From SIG299 sp964544055 (GTDB lineage Bacteria; Bacillota; Clostridia; Lachnospirales; Lachnospiraceae): a stretch of DNA of 64,000 nucleotides. A program made the translations under genes and the position numbers. The stretch is from positions 6,354 through 70,353 of the forward strand of contig CAZJAA010000012.1 in NCBI GenBank assembly GCA_964544055.1, given 5' to 3'. Below, one piece after another: positions 34,517 through 43,142 of this stretch (position 1 is the stretch's first letter; the number at the start of each line of letters is the position of its first letter). The notes beneath the pieces are model-generated. The model saw nothing but the letters and a program-made list of their open reading frames with translations. It ran no database searches and had not been told where the DNA came from.

Positions 34517-35743
34517 ATGACAGTTTATGATGAATTAGTCGCAAGAGGTCTGATTGCACAGGTAACAGACGAAGAAGAAATCAAGAACATGATTAACAAT
34601 GGCAAGGCGGTATTTTACATTGGCTTTGATCCAACAGCAGACAGTCTGCATGTAGGTCATTTTATGGCTCTCTGCTTAATGAAGAGACTGCAAATGGCAG
34701 GAAATAAGCCGATTGCCCTGATTGGCGGTGGTACAGCTATGATTGGTGATCCATCCGGGCGAACCGATATGCGTCAGATGATGACAACAGAAACCATTGC
34801 ACACAATTGTGAATGTTTCAAACAGCAGATGAGCAGATTCATTGATTTTTCAGAAGGAAAGGCAATGATGGTAAACAATGCTGACTGGCTGATGGGCTTA
34901 AATTACATTGAAGTGCTTCGCAAGGTTGGCCCACATTTTTCTGTAAATCGTATGCTGACAGCAGAATGTTACAAACAGAGAATGGAAAGAGGGTTAAGCT
35001 TTTTAGAGTTTAACTACATGATTATGCAGAGCTATGACTTCCTTGCCTTGTTTCAGAAATATGGCTGTAATATGCAGTTTGGTGGCGATGACCAGTGGAG
35101 CAATATGCTCGGAGGCACAGAGCTTATCCGTAGAAAGCTTGGAAAAGATGCATATGCCATGACTATTAATCTTCTGCTGAATTCTGAAGGAAAGAAGATG
35201 GGAAAGACACAGTCCGGTGCTGTATGGCTTGATCCTAATAAGACTTCACCGTTTGAATTTTTCCAGTATTGGAGAAATGTTGGGGATCAGGACGTTATCA
35301 AGTGTTTGAAAATGTTAACGTTCCTTCCGTTAGAAGAAATCGAAAAGATGGAAAGCTGGGAAGGCAGTCAGTTAAATCAGGCAAAGGAAATTCTGGCATT
35401 TGAATTAACCAAGCTGGTACACGGAGAAGACGAGGCAACAAAGGCATTAGAAGCCTCCAAGGCACTGTTTGCAAATGGCGGAAGTCTGGAAAATATGCCG
35501 ACGACGGAGCTTTCCGAGGATAAACTGAAGGATGGCGCAATTGACATTATTTCCATGCTGGTTGAAGCCGGTATGGTAGCAACACGTTCGGAAGCAAGAC
35601 GTGCGATTGAACAGGGCGGTGTAACAGCTGATGGAGAAAAGGTGACGGATATTAATCAGAAATATACCAGAGAAGAATTATCGGGTGAAGGCAAAATTAT
35701 AAAGAAAGGCAAGAAGAATTTCAACCGAATTATTGTAAAATAA
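34517..35743 (+). CDS. tyrS: Tyrosyl-tRNA synthetase
   Basis: A 408-residue class I tyrosyl-tRNA synthetase. HIGH-type motif HVGH in PTADSLHVGHF (about residue 45), the tyrosine-site sequence QSYDFLALFQKYGCNMQFGGDDQWSN, the KMSKS-type KKMGKT near residue 230, and a C-terminal S4-like RNA-binding part (ATRSEARRAIEQGGVTADGEKV). AAGGAGG lies before ATG. Expression is controlled by the T-box upstream, with a dispersed element in between. Confidence 0.97.
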   Translation: MTVYDELVARGLIAQVTDEEEIKNMINNGKAVFYIGFDPTADSLHVGHFMALCLMKRLQMAGNKPIALIGGGTAMIGDPSGRTDMRQMMTTETIAHNCECFKQQMSRFIDFSEGKAMMVNNADWLMGLNYIEVLRKVGPHFSVNRMLTAECYKQRMERGLSFLEFNYMIMQSYDFLALFQKYGCNMQFGGDDQWSNMLGGTELIRRKLGKDAYAMTINLLLNSEGKKMGKTQSGAVWLDPNKTSPFEFFQYWRNVGDQDVIKCLKMLTFLPLEEIEKMESWEGSQLNQAKEILAFELTKLVHGEDEATKALEASKALFANGGSLENMPTTELSEDKLKDGAIDIISMLVEAGMVATRSEARRAIEQGGVTADGEKVTDINQKYTREELSGEGKIIKKGKKNFNRIIVK

Positions 35744-35746
35744 TCA

Positions 35747-35793
35747 AAAATTGCTCATTTTTGTGAAAAAGTAACAAAAATGAGCAATTTTTT
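35747..35793 (+). terminator. Terminator after tyrS
   Basis: AAAAATTGCTCATTTTTGT pairs with ACAAAAATGAGCAATTTTT across a 9-nt loop and ends in T residues. Confidence 0.92.
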
Positions 35794-35819
35794 TGTGCAA
35801 GTTTATAAGCAGAAAATTC

Positions 35820-35848
35820 TTTACAAAATTAAAAACACGCGATATTAT
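35820..35848 (+). promoter_or_regulatory. Promoter of the Tad-like operon
   Basis: TTTACA (35820-35825), 17 bp, TATTAT (35843-35848). The leader to 36085 is about 230 nt and contains three copies of ATCCCTA at steps of 26 and 24 bp (35880, 35906, 35930), possible protein-binding sites. Confidence 0.65.
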
Positions 35849-36084
35849 ATTAACAGGTAGAGAACATGTCAGTTACACAATCCCTAAAACATATTCTTTA
35901 CTAAAATCCCTATTACAGTTCAGTGAAAAATCCCTAAAAAATAATATTTTCTTGTCTGAAAAGACGTCAATCAGGCAATGGAGTTGTGGGCAGTTCTATA
36001 TGTATTAATAATATGGCCCATATTCAGCAATTCTTTATTCAAATTTATTCCCTACAAAGCCAAAATAAGCGAAGGAGGTCAGAA

Positions 36085-36666
36085 GTGAACAAAGGATACA
36101 GAAAAAAAATCTGGAAACGTACCGGTGTTTTTTTCATGGTATTTATAGTGGCAGCAGAGTTTTCTTTACTCATGCTTGGATACAGAAAACTGGAAATCAG
36201 CAAAGCTGAGAGTCGACTCCTCAAGGAACAGCTCTATGCATATGAACTGGCAGAGAAAAAAGCGGAAACATTGAAAGATGTCAGAGAAGTTTTTTTATCA
36301 GAGGTGGAGCTTTCTGCTTATTTGCAGGCGGGTGATATGGTTGATATCCGAATACGTTATTTTAACGCTGAGGACTATATTGTCCTATCCGGCAAGACTC
36401 TGGTACAATGCGAGGCAGGGCATGGTGTTGTTCTTCTGCTGACAGAAGAAGAAATTTTATCTGTTTCATCTGCCATTGCAGATTGCGGAACATATGAAAA
36501 TACCAGATTGTATGCGGTAGAATATCCGGATGAAATACAACAGGGCGGAGGAAGTACGAACTATATTTCCAGCCTGGAAATACTTGCGATGCTGGAAAAA
36601 GAAACAACAGAAGGAGAACGCCGGCTTGCATTGGAACAGCGGCTGGCAAAAGAAAAAAATGAATAA
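36085..36666 (+). CDS. CpaB/SAF-domain-like membrane-anchored protein (Tad-like operon gene 1)
   Basis: A 193-residue protein with one N-terminal membrane span (about 10-30, VFFMVFIVAAEFSLLMLGY) and an external domain. LSAYLQAGDMVDIRIRYFNAEDYIVLSGKTLVQ resembles the SAF/RcpC part of CpaB, the periplasmic or cell-wall assembly protein of Flp pili. The GTG start at 36085 is chosen because GGAGG lies seven bases before it. It opens a tight operon of divergent Tad/Cpa-like genes. Confidence 0.65.
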   Translation: MNKGYRKKIWKRTGVFFMVFIVAAEFSLLMLGYRKLEISKAESRLLKEQLYAYELAEKKAETLKDVREVFLSEVELSAYLQAGDMVDIRIRYFNAEDYIVLSGKTLVQCEAGHGVVLLLTEEEILSVSSAIADCGTYENTRLYAVEYPDEIQQGGGSTNYISSLEILAMLEKETTEGERRLALEQRLAKEKNE

Positions 36667-37432
36667 TATATTGCAGTTATCCGAAGAAGATTTTTTTCAA
36701 TGGGTTCAGAAGCAGTTGGAACGAAGAAAGTGTCTTTATGGATGTAATCAGGAACAGGGTTTTTTAAAGGAAGAGCTTTATGATATTTTGTTTTACGAGC
36801 AGAACCTTACATCACAGGAAATAGAACGGTATTTTATTCCTTTTAGACAGGCAGGATATTTATCGCCTCGCAGAAAATTTGAACTGATGCTTTTTGTTAT
36901 GGAAAAAGACTATGGAGAAAGTTTTTTATTTCTGGAGGGAACCGGACCGCAGAATGCAATTTCTGAGTTTGACATAGAAAGAGCATACCAGCAGTGGCTT
37001 CTTGAAGAACGTATGTACTTGTCGGAAGAAGAAAAAAAAGAGTTTTTTGTACAGTATCTGACGGACAAACTGGGACTTGGAATGCTGGAAGTATTGAAAC
37101 GCGTGGCTCCGGACGGAATTCTGATTGGCGAATTGTGTCCAATCTTGAAAAATCTGGAGTGTACAGAAACAAGAACAGCAATCTGTGCGGATGGTATGGT
37201 TATCCATCTCCCATTTCTAACGATTGAAAGTCATGAAGAACTGGTGCGTATTATAAAACATTTTCTGGCACTGGAAAACAGAGGAGAACTGACAGAAAAA
37301 GAACCGGTACTGGATTTTGTAAGGGAAGATGGGACATCCATAACAGCAGTAAGACCGCCGGCAGCGCAAAACTGGGGATTGCGGATTTTGTATGGTGCTG
37401 CAAAAAAAGGAGGGCAGATGTGGAGAAAATAG
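36659..37432 (+). CDS. Stand-alone protein similar to the N-terminal domain of the CpaF-like ATPase (gene 2)
   Basis: A 257-residue cytoplasmic protein. Its C-terminal third (DGMVIHLPFLTIESHEELVRIIKHFL, then NRGELTEKEPVLDF and ITAVRPPAAQNWGLRILYG) lines up with DGIHIMAGGCTFWMKCLSFETEEELQRVLRNLV, SGELTRNHPMIVAD and ITVSRPPVSDTWIGLIRKF of the ATPase at 38790. It has no Walker motifs. The start overlaps the previous gene by eight bases. It could be a regulatory or structural partner of the ATPase; no such component is standard in Tad systems. An in-frame upstream start at 36530 lies within gene 1 and is unlikely. Confidence 0.6.
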   Translation: MNNILQLSEEDFFQWVQKQLERRKCLYGCNQEQGFLKEELYDILFYEQNLTSQEIERYFIPFRQAGYLSPRRKFELMLFVMEKDYGESFLFLEGTGPQNAISEFDIERAYQQWLLEERMYLSEEEKKEFFVQYLTDKLGLGMLEVLKRVAPDGILIGELCPILKNLECTETRTAICADGMVIHLPFLTIESHEELVRIIKHFLALENRGELTEKEPVLDFVREDGTSITAVRPPAAQNWGLRILYGAAKKGGQMWRK

Positions 37433-38040
37433 TTGGAGTAGTCGGATATGAAAGTGAAGATATTATTATTTATCTAGCAAAGCTTATGACTGAGTTTGGA
37501 AAAAGGGTAGCAGTGGTTGATAGAACGGAGCAGGAAATGCTTCTGGAAATTCTGGAGTTTTTCCGTGATAGTGAAAATGCAGTCAGGGAAGGGGAATTTT
37601 CAGGGATATGGATTACAGATCAGAGTGTGGATTATAACAATTATGATGTTGTCTTTTATTTATTTGGTTATCGCCTGATTCATCCAAAGCTGTATGAGTG
37701 CGAAAGCCTGATTATGGTAACAGATGGAGCTCCAGCACATGCCTCTATGCTGCAAAAAATCGGAAAGTGGGAAAGAAAGCAATATTTGCTGATTCGTAAT
37801 CTTGTTCCGATGAAACACACAGAGCAGTATCTTGCCATGTTGGCGGAAGCCGAAAAAAATTATTGTGAGCTGCCCTATGATGAGCAGGATCTTAGGTTAA
37901 AATATAGTCTTGGTTTCGGCTCAGAATGCTTTATTAGAGGAGTTTCAGCAGGAATGAAACGGGTACTGGAAGAACTTGTCCTGTTTTTAAATCCGGACAT
38001 ACCGGGAAAAAAAATCAGAGAAGTCATGAAAAAGATATAA
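37420..38040 (+). CDS. CpaE/TadZ-like protein lacking a P-loop (gene 3)
   Basis: A 206-residue protein with the general look of a MinD/CpaE-type alpha-beta fold: VGVVGYESEDIIIYLAKLMTEFGKRVAVVDRT at the start, then NYDVVFYLFGYRLIHP and LIMVTDGAPAHASML. The normal Walker A lysines are absent (GYESEDII instead of KGGVGKTT), so ATP binding is doubtful. The GTG start at 37420 overlaps gene 2 by 13 bases and has AAGGAGG. Known TadZ proteins place the pilus machine at a pole; the same role here is inference. Confidence 0.5.
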   Translation: MEKIVGVVGYESEDIIIYLAKLMTEFGKRVAVVDRTEQEMLLEILEFFRDSENAVREGEFSGIWITDQSVDYNNYDVVFYLFGYRLIHPKLYECESLIMVTDGAPAHASMLQKIGKWERKQYLLIRNLVPMKHTEQYLAMLAEAEKNYCELPYDEQDLRLKYSLGFGSECFIRGVSAGMKRVLEELVLFLNPDIPGKKIREVMKKI

Positions 38041-38056
38041 TAAAGGAGCGGATGAA

Positions 38057-38854
38057 ATGGGAAAGTTAATTACTTTCTGGTCTCCTTATCAAGGAAAGGC
38101 GAAGGTTACATCGTCTATGTGTGCGGTGGCCGGAATGTTTGGCATACTGTATCCGGAATATGAAATTGCATTAAGTCATACCAGTTATGGTTCAGTTTGT
38201 CTGGAAGAAAAACTGGATTCCGGAATAAAAGCGGAGGGCAAAAGAAGTCTGTATGAACGAATGGGAATAACTGCGTTGATGTTGAATGGTATGCAGGCGG
38301 CACTTACATCAGAAAAAATCAGAAGATGTGCGCTTCCACTGTTTGTAAAGTCTTTGTATCTGTATCCAGGGGCTGGTGCAGAACATACGAAGGAGGTTGT
38401 TTTTTCAATATTAACTGAGTGCATCAAACAGGAATTTACTGCGGTATTTCTGGATTTGGAAACCGGATGGAATGATGTGTCTTTACGTTATATGAAAACT
38501 TCTGACTTTGTTGTGATTGTTTTACCACAGGAACCGGACTGTACGGAGATAATATGGTCAGAAAAAATGGAGTTTCTGGAACAGATACCAAAGGCGTATT
38601 TGATTGGAGGATATCTGGAAAATTCCAGGTACAGCCTGAATCACTTCATCAGAAAATCGGATGGCAGGAGCAAAGGAAAGTTAGCAGGTGCGGTACCAAT
38701 GAATGCTGCGTTTTTTGATGCCATGATACAGGGAAAAACATTGGAATTTTTACTGCGAAATCAGTTGGTAAGGAAAAAAGAGGAAAACTATGAATTTATT
38801 GTTCAGACAAAAAAAGCAGCAGAGTACATCAAAGGAATTCTTATCGCTTCCTGA
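38057..38854 (+). CDS. CpaE/TadZ-like ATPase with degenerate Walker A (gene 4)
   Basis: A 265-residue MinD/ParA-like protein. The N-terminus LITFWSPYQGKAKVTSSMCAVAGMF stands where the deviant Walker A (KGGVGKTT) belongs; one GK is kept but the spacing and Thr/Ser are altered. FTAVFLDLETGWNDVSLRYMKTSDFVVIVLPQE corresponds to the switch/Walker B region. It follows gene 3 with AAAGGAG and overlaps the ATPase start by 65 bp in another frame. Function as a localisation or assembly factor is inferred from position. Confidence 0.6.
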   Translation: MGKLITFWSPYQGKAKVTSSMCAVAGMFGILYPEYEIALSHTSYGSVCLEEKLDSGIKAEGKRSLYERMGITALMLNGMQAALTSEKIRRCALPLFVKSLYLYPGAGAEHTKEVVFSILTECIKQEFTAVFLDLETGWNDVSLRYMKTSDFVVIVLPQEPDCTEIIWSEKMEFLEQIPKAYLIGGYLENSRYSLNHFIRKSDGRSKGKLAGAVPMNAAFFDAMIQGKTLEFLLRNQLVRKKEENYEFIVQTKKAAEYIKGILIAS

Positions 38855-40376
38855 CATGAAGAAAAAAGTGCTGTTTTTGTTACAGGAATATGCAGGAGCT
38901 GCAGAAGAACCTCATCCTTTTTATGGAGTATTTGAGCAACATCAGGAAGAGCAGCAGAGAACCATTGCGGCAGGGATAAGAAACTGTTGTTCCGGAAATT
39001 ATGGCGCAAGAGAATTGATAAGAACATTGGTGAAATCATTTCTGCTAAAAGAGCTTGCTACAGAAGAAAAGCAACGCCATATGCTGATTCCTTTTCATAT
39101 TCCGGAAAAAATGTCAGCACGACAGCAAATGGAAACATTGATTTATTGGTTTGACCGGGAAAAAGAAGAACAGGGGTTTCGACTCTTGTGCGAAAAGTCA
39201 GGCTGGACTATGGATGGATGCACAATATCAGAAGATGAGATGTTGTCTGCTTACCGGAACATTGCTCCTAATCTTACGATTGAGGATGAAATCTGTATCA
39301 TTGCACAGATACTTTATGCAGATACGGTTGGACTTGGAGTCGTGGATACATTAAATCAGCAAAAGGGCTTTATTGAGGAAATCCAAATTGGAATGAGCGG
39401 AAAAACGGAGCAGCAGTATGACTATAAAAACTATTTGCTGACGACCGGAAAAGTGGAACGATTCAGCAGGGATGGAATTCATATTATGGCAGGAGGCTGT
39501 ACGTTCTGGATGAAATGTCTGTCCTTTGAAACAGAAGAAGAGCTGCAGCGGGTTCTGCGTAATCTTGTAAAAAATTCAGAAAGCGGAGAACTCACCAGAA
39601 ATCATCCAATGATTGTTGCAGACACGGTAGATGGACGAAGAATAACTGTTTCCAGACCACCGGTATCAGATACATGGATTGGTCTGATACGAAAATTTGA
39701 TACAGTAAAAGAAGTTTCCCTGGAAAAACTTTATTGCCGCAGTCCTGAAGAAAAAGCTTTGCCGGATTTAATCCGACGGCTGGTTCGTTCCGGAAAAAAT
39801 ATTGCAATTACCGGTGAAATGGCATCCGGAAAAACAACCTTATTCCGGGCGTGTCTGGCAGAAACGGAACGAAATCGAAATATCCGGGTGATTGAAGTGG
39901 ATTCGTTTGAATTAAATGTCCGTGCTTTTCTTCCAGAAGCAAATGTTATGACAATGCGTGTAACAGAGCAGACGCCAGCGGAAGAGGTACTGGCATTTGC
40001 AAGAAAAACAACCGGACAAATTTTTGCGGTAGGTGAAATAAATTCGGCAGCTGTTGCCAATATGACAATGGATTTATCAAAAATAGCGTCTCAGTTGTTC
40101 TTTTCGGCACATTATATTACTACGGAACATATGATAGCGGATTTTACAAATGCAAAGCTTTGTGCAGGAGGTTATTCCAAAGAAAGCCTGGCAGAATTGG
40201 ATGTTGTACGTTGCCTTGGATATGATATTCATCTTTGCAGCAGGAATGGAAGAAGATATGTACAGTATATCAATGAAGTTGTGATGGGTGAGGAGGAAGT
40301 CTCGGAAAAAAGAATGGGATATCATATTCGTCAGATTTATCATTGCCTGGAGGAACCGGAAGGGGTGTGCTTATGA
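38790..40376 (+). CDS. CpaF/TadA-like secretion ATPase (gene 5)
   Basis: A 528-residue hexameric secretion ATPase that would power pilus assembly or secretion. Seen: N-terminal helical part, middle domain (about 190-310), Walker A GEMASGKTT (about 348-356), an Asp-box-like IEVDSFELNVR, a Walker B-like FAVGEINSAAV where the usual GEVRG becomes GEINS, and a His-box-like FFSAHYITTEHM in place of STIHANS. These changes make it a distant relative of TadA/CpaF. The start overlaps gene 4, with an AAAGAGG site. The N-terminal half is paralogous to gene 2. Confidence 0.8.
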   Translation: MNLLFRQKKQQSTSKEFLSLPDMKKKVLFLLQEYAGAAEEPHPFYGVFEQHQEEQQRTIAAGIRNCCSGNYGARELIRTLVKSFLLKELATEEKQRHMLIPFHIPEKMSARQQMETLIYWFDREKEEQGFRLLCEKSGWTMDGCTISEDEMLSAYRNIAPNLTIEDEICIIAQILYADTVGLGVVDTLNQQKGFIEEIQIGMSGKTEQQYDYKNYLLTTGKVERFSRDGIHIMAGGCTFWMKCLSFETEEELQRVLRNLVKNSESGELTRNHPMIVADTVDGRRITVSRPPVSDTWIGLIRKFDTVKEVSLEKLYCRSPEEKALPDLIRRLVRSGKNIAITGEMASGKTTLFRACLAETERNRNIRVIEVDSFELNVRAFLPEANVMTMRVTEQTPAEEVLAFARKTTGQIFAVGEINSAAVANMTMDLSKIASQLFFSAHYITTEHMIADFTNAKLCAGGYSKESLAELDVVRCLGYDIHLCSRNGRRYVQYINEVVMGEEEVSEKRMGYHIRQIYHCLEEPEGVCL

Positions 40377-42244
40377 TGCTCCGGAATAAAATCAGAGATT
40401 ACATAGGGCGTAAATTCCTGCGTATCTGTCCTTATGGAAATAATCAGCTTGGACGGTTGATTACGGAGTGCTGTGCAGAAATTATGATATTTTCGGTGGC
40501 AGCAGTTGTAATTTTGTGCTTTTGGAACAGTCTGTTTGCGGAAACCTCGTTGCTCTATTTTGCAGAAAGTGTGTTTCTTGCAGTGTATTTTATAGCTTCG
40601 GAAATTCCAAATCATAAAATTCTCAGGAATGAAAATCAGGTGTATCAGGAACTGCTGCTGTATTTTTCCAGAGTAAAACATCGTTATATGGCGTGTCATC
40701 ATATTGCAAATTCCGTTTTAAGCGCAGCGGATGGAATGAGCTGTGAAATACAATGTCTGGCGGGAGAACTGTATCGTGTTCTGCTTGAAAGTGACAGAAA
40801 GGATAAGGTCCGTGAGTACGTTTCCAAACAGCACACAAACAGATATTTAAAGCTTTTTCTGGTACAGGCGTTCGAAACTTCGGAAAAAGGAGATATTCTG
40901 CTTTACGAGGAGCATTCCATGTTTTCAGAAAATGTGGAACATCTGCGTTTGGAATTGATGGAGGAATTATACAGGAGAAAAAAGAGGGCACATGAATTTG
41001 CGGGGTATGTTTTTGTGGGAATTGCTCCTTTTTTTCTCATGCCGGTGCTAAAACAATGGGGATTGGATTTTGCACCGGATTTGGAGCAGTTTTATGCAGG
41101 AACCGGAATTTTGCTGGAACTGATTACGGCAATGATTACCATAGCAGTTTACCGGATGATATGTCAGGCAAAAGAGATCGCACTGTTTGAAGAGGGAGAA
41201 GAGAAACTGTGGAAAACGGAAGAGTTGTACTCACTTCCTTTGTTTATGCGTATGCAGCAGCAGTTGGAACAGTGGGAGAGTAAATTTGGAAATATGATTC
41301 GAAGGTGGATTTTTCTGTCCGGTGAGCAGACAACGTTTGGTCGGTTGATTTTAAAGTCTCTTTTATATGCCGCAGTTTTTTACCTGATATTTGCTGCATT
41401 TTGTGCGGACGCACATCGGAGAGAACGGCAGATTATTTTGACAAGCACGGAGGCGATAGAAACCATTGCACCTGTAGCCAGTGAAGAAAAAAGAAAAGTT
41501 TTGACAAAGCATATGCTGAAGCTTATTGAAAGAAATAAAAACAATCCGGAAATCACGGAAAATGAATTGCTGGAAGAATGGCGAGCAGAAATTCATCTTG
41601 GCAACCGGTCGATGGAACAGGAGGCAGTACAGGAAATTAAAAAAAGAATACAGCAATACGGAGAAGTTAAGGGCTCTTTTCTGGAATTTCTTTTCTGCAT
41701 GGCAGCAGGTGTAAGCATGGGGATGCTTCCAATGCTGCAGCTTAAGTTTCGTCTGCAGGCAGCACGCAACGGAGCAGTGAACGAAGTAAGAATGTTCCAG
41801 TCGGTACTTATTATGGAGCGTCATCTTCATGGAATTACCATTATGGGACTGTTAGAGGATATGGAGCTTTTTGCCAGAAGCTTTAAAAGTATTCTTGGAC
41901 GATGTTTAAATTCTTACGGTGCGGGTCCACAGGCCGCCCTGCTTGCAATGAAGCAGGAAGGAAGCAGTCTGCAAAAGGATTTTGAAGAATTGGCAGATGC
42001 GTTCCTTTCTGTAGATGAGGTTGGAATTGCCAAAGCATTTGCAGAGGTGGAAAGCAATCGGAAACTGCTGGAAAAAATGACACAGCTGGAAGAAGAAATC
42101 AGCATGGAAAAAAAGCGCGATAATGCAGAACTTCTTGCAAAGGTTCCGATGCTACTTGCGGTTGGGTGCTATTTTATTTTTCCGTTTTTTGTTTACGCTC
42201 TGCAGGGGGTAGCGGAAATATTTGAACTGCTGGAAGAATTGTAA
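40373..42244 (+). CDS. Fused TadB/TadC-like membrane platform protein (gene 6)
   Basis: A 623-residue integral membrane protein with two tandem T2SSF-like halves. Hydrophobic spans: about 37-55, 60-78, 218-232, 250-268, 335-352, 438-454 and 593-613. The second half (GMLPMLQLKFRLQAARNGAVNEVRMFQSVLIMERHLHGITIMGLLEDMELFARSFKSIL) resembles TadB/TadC cytoplasmic helices. In canonical Tad systems TadB and TadC are separate genes of about 300 residues each. ATG at 40373 overlaps the ATPase stop as ATGA, with AAGGGG upstream; a TTG at 40343 is rejected. Confidence 0.75.
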   Translation: MMLRNKIRDYIGRKFLRICPYGNNQLGRLITECCAEIMIFSVAAVVILCFWNSLFAETSLLYFAESVFLAVYFIASEIPNHKILRNENQVYQELLLYFSRVKHRYMACHHIANSVLSAADGMSCEIQCLAGELYRVLLESDRKDKVREYVSKQHTNRYLKLFLVQAFETSEKGDILLYEEHSMFSENVEHLRLELMEELYRRKKRAHEFAGYVFVGIAPFFLMPVLKQWGLDFAPDLEQFYAGTGILLELITAMITIAVYRMICQAKEIALFEEGEEKLWKTEELYSLPLFMRMQQQLEQWESKFGNMIRRWIFLSGEQTTFGRLILKSLLYAAVFYLIFAAFCADAHRRERQIILTSTEAIETIAPVASEEKRKVLTKHMLKLIERNKNNPEITENELLEEWRAEIHLGNRSMEQEAVQEIKKRIQQYGEVKGSFLEFLFCMAAGVSMGMLPMLQLKFRLQAARNGAVNEVRMFQSVLIMERHLHGITIMGLLEDMELFARSFKSILGRCLNSYGAGPQAALLAMKQEGSSLQKDFEELADAFLSVDEVGIAKAFAEVESNRKLLEKMTQLEEEISMEKKRDNAELLAKVPMLLAVGCYFIFPFFVYALQGVAEIFELLEEL

Positions 42245-42262
42245 TATTTGGAAGGAGGAAAA

Positions 42263-42685
42263 ATGAGTGTCAGTAAGGAATTTCTGCTGGAAGCGGTAGG
42301 CTTGACTATTTTAGTCGCTCTGATGTTTATCAGTGTGCAGCTGTTCCAGCGTGCGGCAAAACTTACTGCTTTGCTGGAAGAAGGTCAGGAACAGCAGATA
42401 ACAGAATTAGAAGAATATGAGATTGTTAAATATGATGGCTTGAAAATTGATGGGATGACAGCGGTTAACTATATAAAAAGAATGACCAGCAGTTATGCCA
42501 TGATGGTGGAGCTTGAAAACGCAGAAGGAAGTTTCCTCATAAACAAAGAAGAATATAGTGAATTGCGGGACATTGCTTCACCAAAATATGTCAGCCCTCT
42601 GGCAATGTATTATTGTGAAGTCTTAAGAGACGAAAATCAGACAATAGAAAAAATAAAAATAACAATAGAAAGGTCAGGAGATTAG
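42263..42685 (+). CDS. Small single-span protein, pilin-like candidate A (gene 7)
   Basis: A 140-residue protein: MSVSKEFLLEAVGLTILVALMFISVQLFQ gives an N-terminal membrane span, followed by an acidic external domain. It is paralogous at its N-terminus to the next gene (S-K-x-F, then AVGxxIxVAxxF). There is no type III prepilin cleavage motif (G followed by a hydrophobic stretch with Glu at +5), so it is not a classical Flp pilin. GGAAGGAGG precedes ATG. Position after the platform protein suits a filament or secreted subunit. Confidence 0.6.
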   Translation: MSVSKEFLLEAVGLTILVALMFISVQLFQRAAKLTALLEEGQEQQITELEEYEIVKYDGLKIDGMTAVNYIKRMTSSYAMMVELENAEGSFLINKEEYSELRDIASPKYVSPLAMYYCEVLRDENQTIEKIKITIERSGD

Positions 42686-42686
42686 C

Positions 42687-43142
42687 ATGAGTGAATCTAA
42701 GAGTTTTATTAAAAACGCAGTGGGAATTTTAATTGTTGTAGCAGTGTGTTTTGTTGCGGTGACGATTTATAAAAAAGGAAATGCAAGCATTAACAGTTCA
42801 ATTAGTGATTATGATGAAATCGTGTCACAGTTTGATAATGCAAAGCTTAAGAATTATGATAATTCCACGGCATCTGGAAGTCAGATTGTTGACCTGATTA
42901 AAACCCTGAAAGAAGAGGATGGGGTGACCGTTATTGTATCCAATGGATATGTTATTCAGAAGAAAGAAACACCGCAAAAATATGACTACGGTTCTATTAA
43001 CGCAAAGGATTCAACTGTTTTGAAAGATGTGATGGACAAGACCGTAAGAAGCAGATATATCAATCCGAATGCTTCCTTTTCTTCCACGGTTGTTTACGAC
43101 GAAAACAAGGAAATATCCTCTGTTATATTTGTGCAGCAATAA
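42687..43142 (+). CDS. Small single-span protein, pilin-like candidate B (gene 8)
   Basis: A 151-residue protein with N-terminal span NAVGILIVVAVCFVAVTIYKKG and a hydrophilic domain rich in Ser, Asp, Asn and Lys. Similar at its N-terminus to gene 7. No prepilin peptidase motif is visible. It starts one base after gene 7 ends, with AGGTCAGGAG upstream. Could be the major extracellular subunit because of its composition, but that is a guess. Confidence 0.6.
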   Translation: MSESKSFIKNAVGILIVVAVCFVAVTIYKKGNASINSSISDYDEIVSQFDNAKLKNYDNSTASGSQIVDLIKTLKEEDGVTVIVSNGYVIQKKETPQKYDYGSINAKDSTVLKDVMDKTVRSRYINPNASFSSTVVYDENKEISSVIFVQQ

